Part shown: piece after piece, positions 13,701 through 14,174 of the stretch
How positions within the stretch are numbered: position 1 is the first letter of the stretch
Layout: the number at the start of each line of letters is the position of its first letter
Source: Sphingomonadaceae bacterium
Lineage (GTDB): Bacteria > Pseudomonadota > Alphaproteobacteria > Sphingomonadales > Sphingomonadaceae
Assembly (NCBI GenBank): GCA_023384025.1
Contig: JAHDXX010000068.1
Coordinates: 1 to 14,174 of the forward strand
Direction of reading: 5' to 3'
DNA: 14,174 bases
Translations under genes and position numbers: made by a program
The notes under the pieces: model-generated
Told to the model about the DNA's origin: nothing
Seen by the model: the letters and a program-made list of their open reading frames with translations, nothing else
Databases searched by the model: none

Positions 13701-14174
13701 ATGGGTAAAGTAATCGGTATCGACCTTGGCACGACCAACAGCTGCGTCGCCGTGATGGACGGGGGCAAGCCCAAGGTGATCGAGAATTCGGAAGGCGCGC
13801 GCACCACGCCGTCGATCGTCGCTTTCACCAAGGATGGCGAGCGCCTGATTGGCCAGCCGGCCAAGCGCCAGGCGGTGACCAATCCCGACAACACCATTTT
13901 CGCGGTCAAGCGCCTGATCGGCCGCCGGTTCGACGACCCGGTGACCAAGAAGGATACCGAGCTGGTTCCCTACACCATCGTCAAGGGCAAGAACGGCGAC
14001 GCATGGGTCAAGGCCGGTGGCGAGGACTATTCGCCCAGTCAGGTTTCCGCGTTCATCCTGCAGAAGATGAAGGAAACCGCCGAGAGCTATCTTGGCGAAA
14101 CCGTCACCCAGGCGGTGATCACCGTTCCGGCGTACTTCAACGACGCCCAGCGCCAGGCGACCAAGGACGCCGGG
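13701..14174 (+). CDS. dnaK: Chaperone DnaK (Hsp70), N-terminal part, cut by window edge
   Basis: DnaK is the ATP-driven Hsp70 chaperone working with DnaJ and GrpE. The first 158 codons are present, all in the nucleotide-binding domain, and the frame runs off the right edge. The phosphate-1 motif GIDLGTTNSCVAVMDGGKPK is at 6-25, the catalytic lysine is Lys70 in FAVKRLIGRRF, and the conserved AVITVPAYFNDAQRQATKDAG stretch closes the window. The ATG at 13701 has GGGGAAG three bases upstream and a small palindrome (ACTCGAACGAGT, 13679-13690) just before that. A clear RpoH-type promoter lies about 90 bases upstream and no CIRCE is seen. It shares its upstream region with the divergent PCu(A)C gene. 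Confidence 0.98.
   Translation, partial: MGKVIGIDLGTTNSCVAVMDGGKPKVIENSEGARTTPSIVAFTKDGERLIGQPAKRQAVTNPDNTIFAVKRLIGRRFDDPVTKKDTELVPYTIVKGKNGDAWVKAGGEDYSPSQVSAFILQKMKETAESYLGETVTQAVITVPAYFNDAQRQATKDAG

Noticed and set aside
1..14174. tRNA, rRNA, CRISPR array, insertion sequence or prophage
   Set aside because: No cloverleaf-like gene, evenly spaced repeats, transposase or phage gene was seen on either strand; the only recombinase has the hallmarks of the housekeeping Xer type.

Overview
The window looks like the chromosome of an alphaproteobacterium, most likely of the order Sphingomonadales and perhaps the Erythrobacteraceae. Lines I counted by hand run at about 65-72 % GC. Supporting signs are an alphaproteobacterial RpoH-type promoter in front of dnaK, a putative metallopeptidase of the kind labelled 'vgr-related' in sphingomonad genomes, and a palindromic extragenic repeat I associate with sphingomonads. 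The order assignment is inference; no database search was possible. Genes are tightly packed, and no stretch over 170 bases lacks a gene.

Layout. (1) 1-921, minus: N-terminal part of a lipoprotein related to penicillin-binding-protein activators, cut by the window edge. (2) 960-4821, plus: a compact run rsmI, yraN, gshB, a flavin amine oxidase with a Tat/lipoprotein-like leader, and a small three-helix membrane protein. (3) 8222-4828, minus: rph, rdgB, hemW and a XerC-like recombinase, three of the four linked by overlaps or 10-base gaps. (4) 8223-8364: a divergent intergenic region carrying an inverted pair of REP-like palindromes. (5) 8365-11777, plus: hrcA, grpE and a secreted DUF885 protein. 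(6) about 11778-12612: an AT-rich island (about 35-50 % GC in counted lines) holding one unrecognised membrane protein gene and apparently the last codons of its upstream neighbour. (7) 13533-12528, minus: a PCu(A)C copper chaperone lipoprotein and the vgr-related putative metallopeptidase. (8) 13701-end, plus: the start of dnaK behind a clear heat-shock promoter.

How the genes fit together. The left cluster combines ribosome modification (RsmI), glutathione synthesis (GshB) and envelope functions. The minus-strand operon covers RNA 3' processing (RNase PH), nucleotide-pool cleaning (RdgB), haem delivery (HemW) and chromosome dimer resolution (XerC-like). The right side is heat-shock centred (HrcA, GrpE, DnaK), but hrcA-grpE and dnaK are separated by about 3.7 kb of envelope genes and the AT-rich island. 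No CIRCE operator is visible in the window, so HrcA probably acts elsewhere, while dnaK looks RpoH-controlled.

Most of the window is ordinary core genome. The parts that deserve a second look are the AT-rich island with its orphan membrane protein and altered neighbouring C-terminus, the REP pair with compensatory stem changes, a perfect 22-bp palindrome inside the amine oxidase gene, and the predicted Tat-lipoprotein form of that oxidase.
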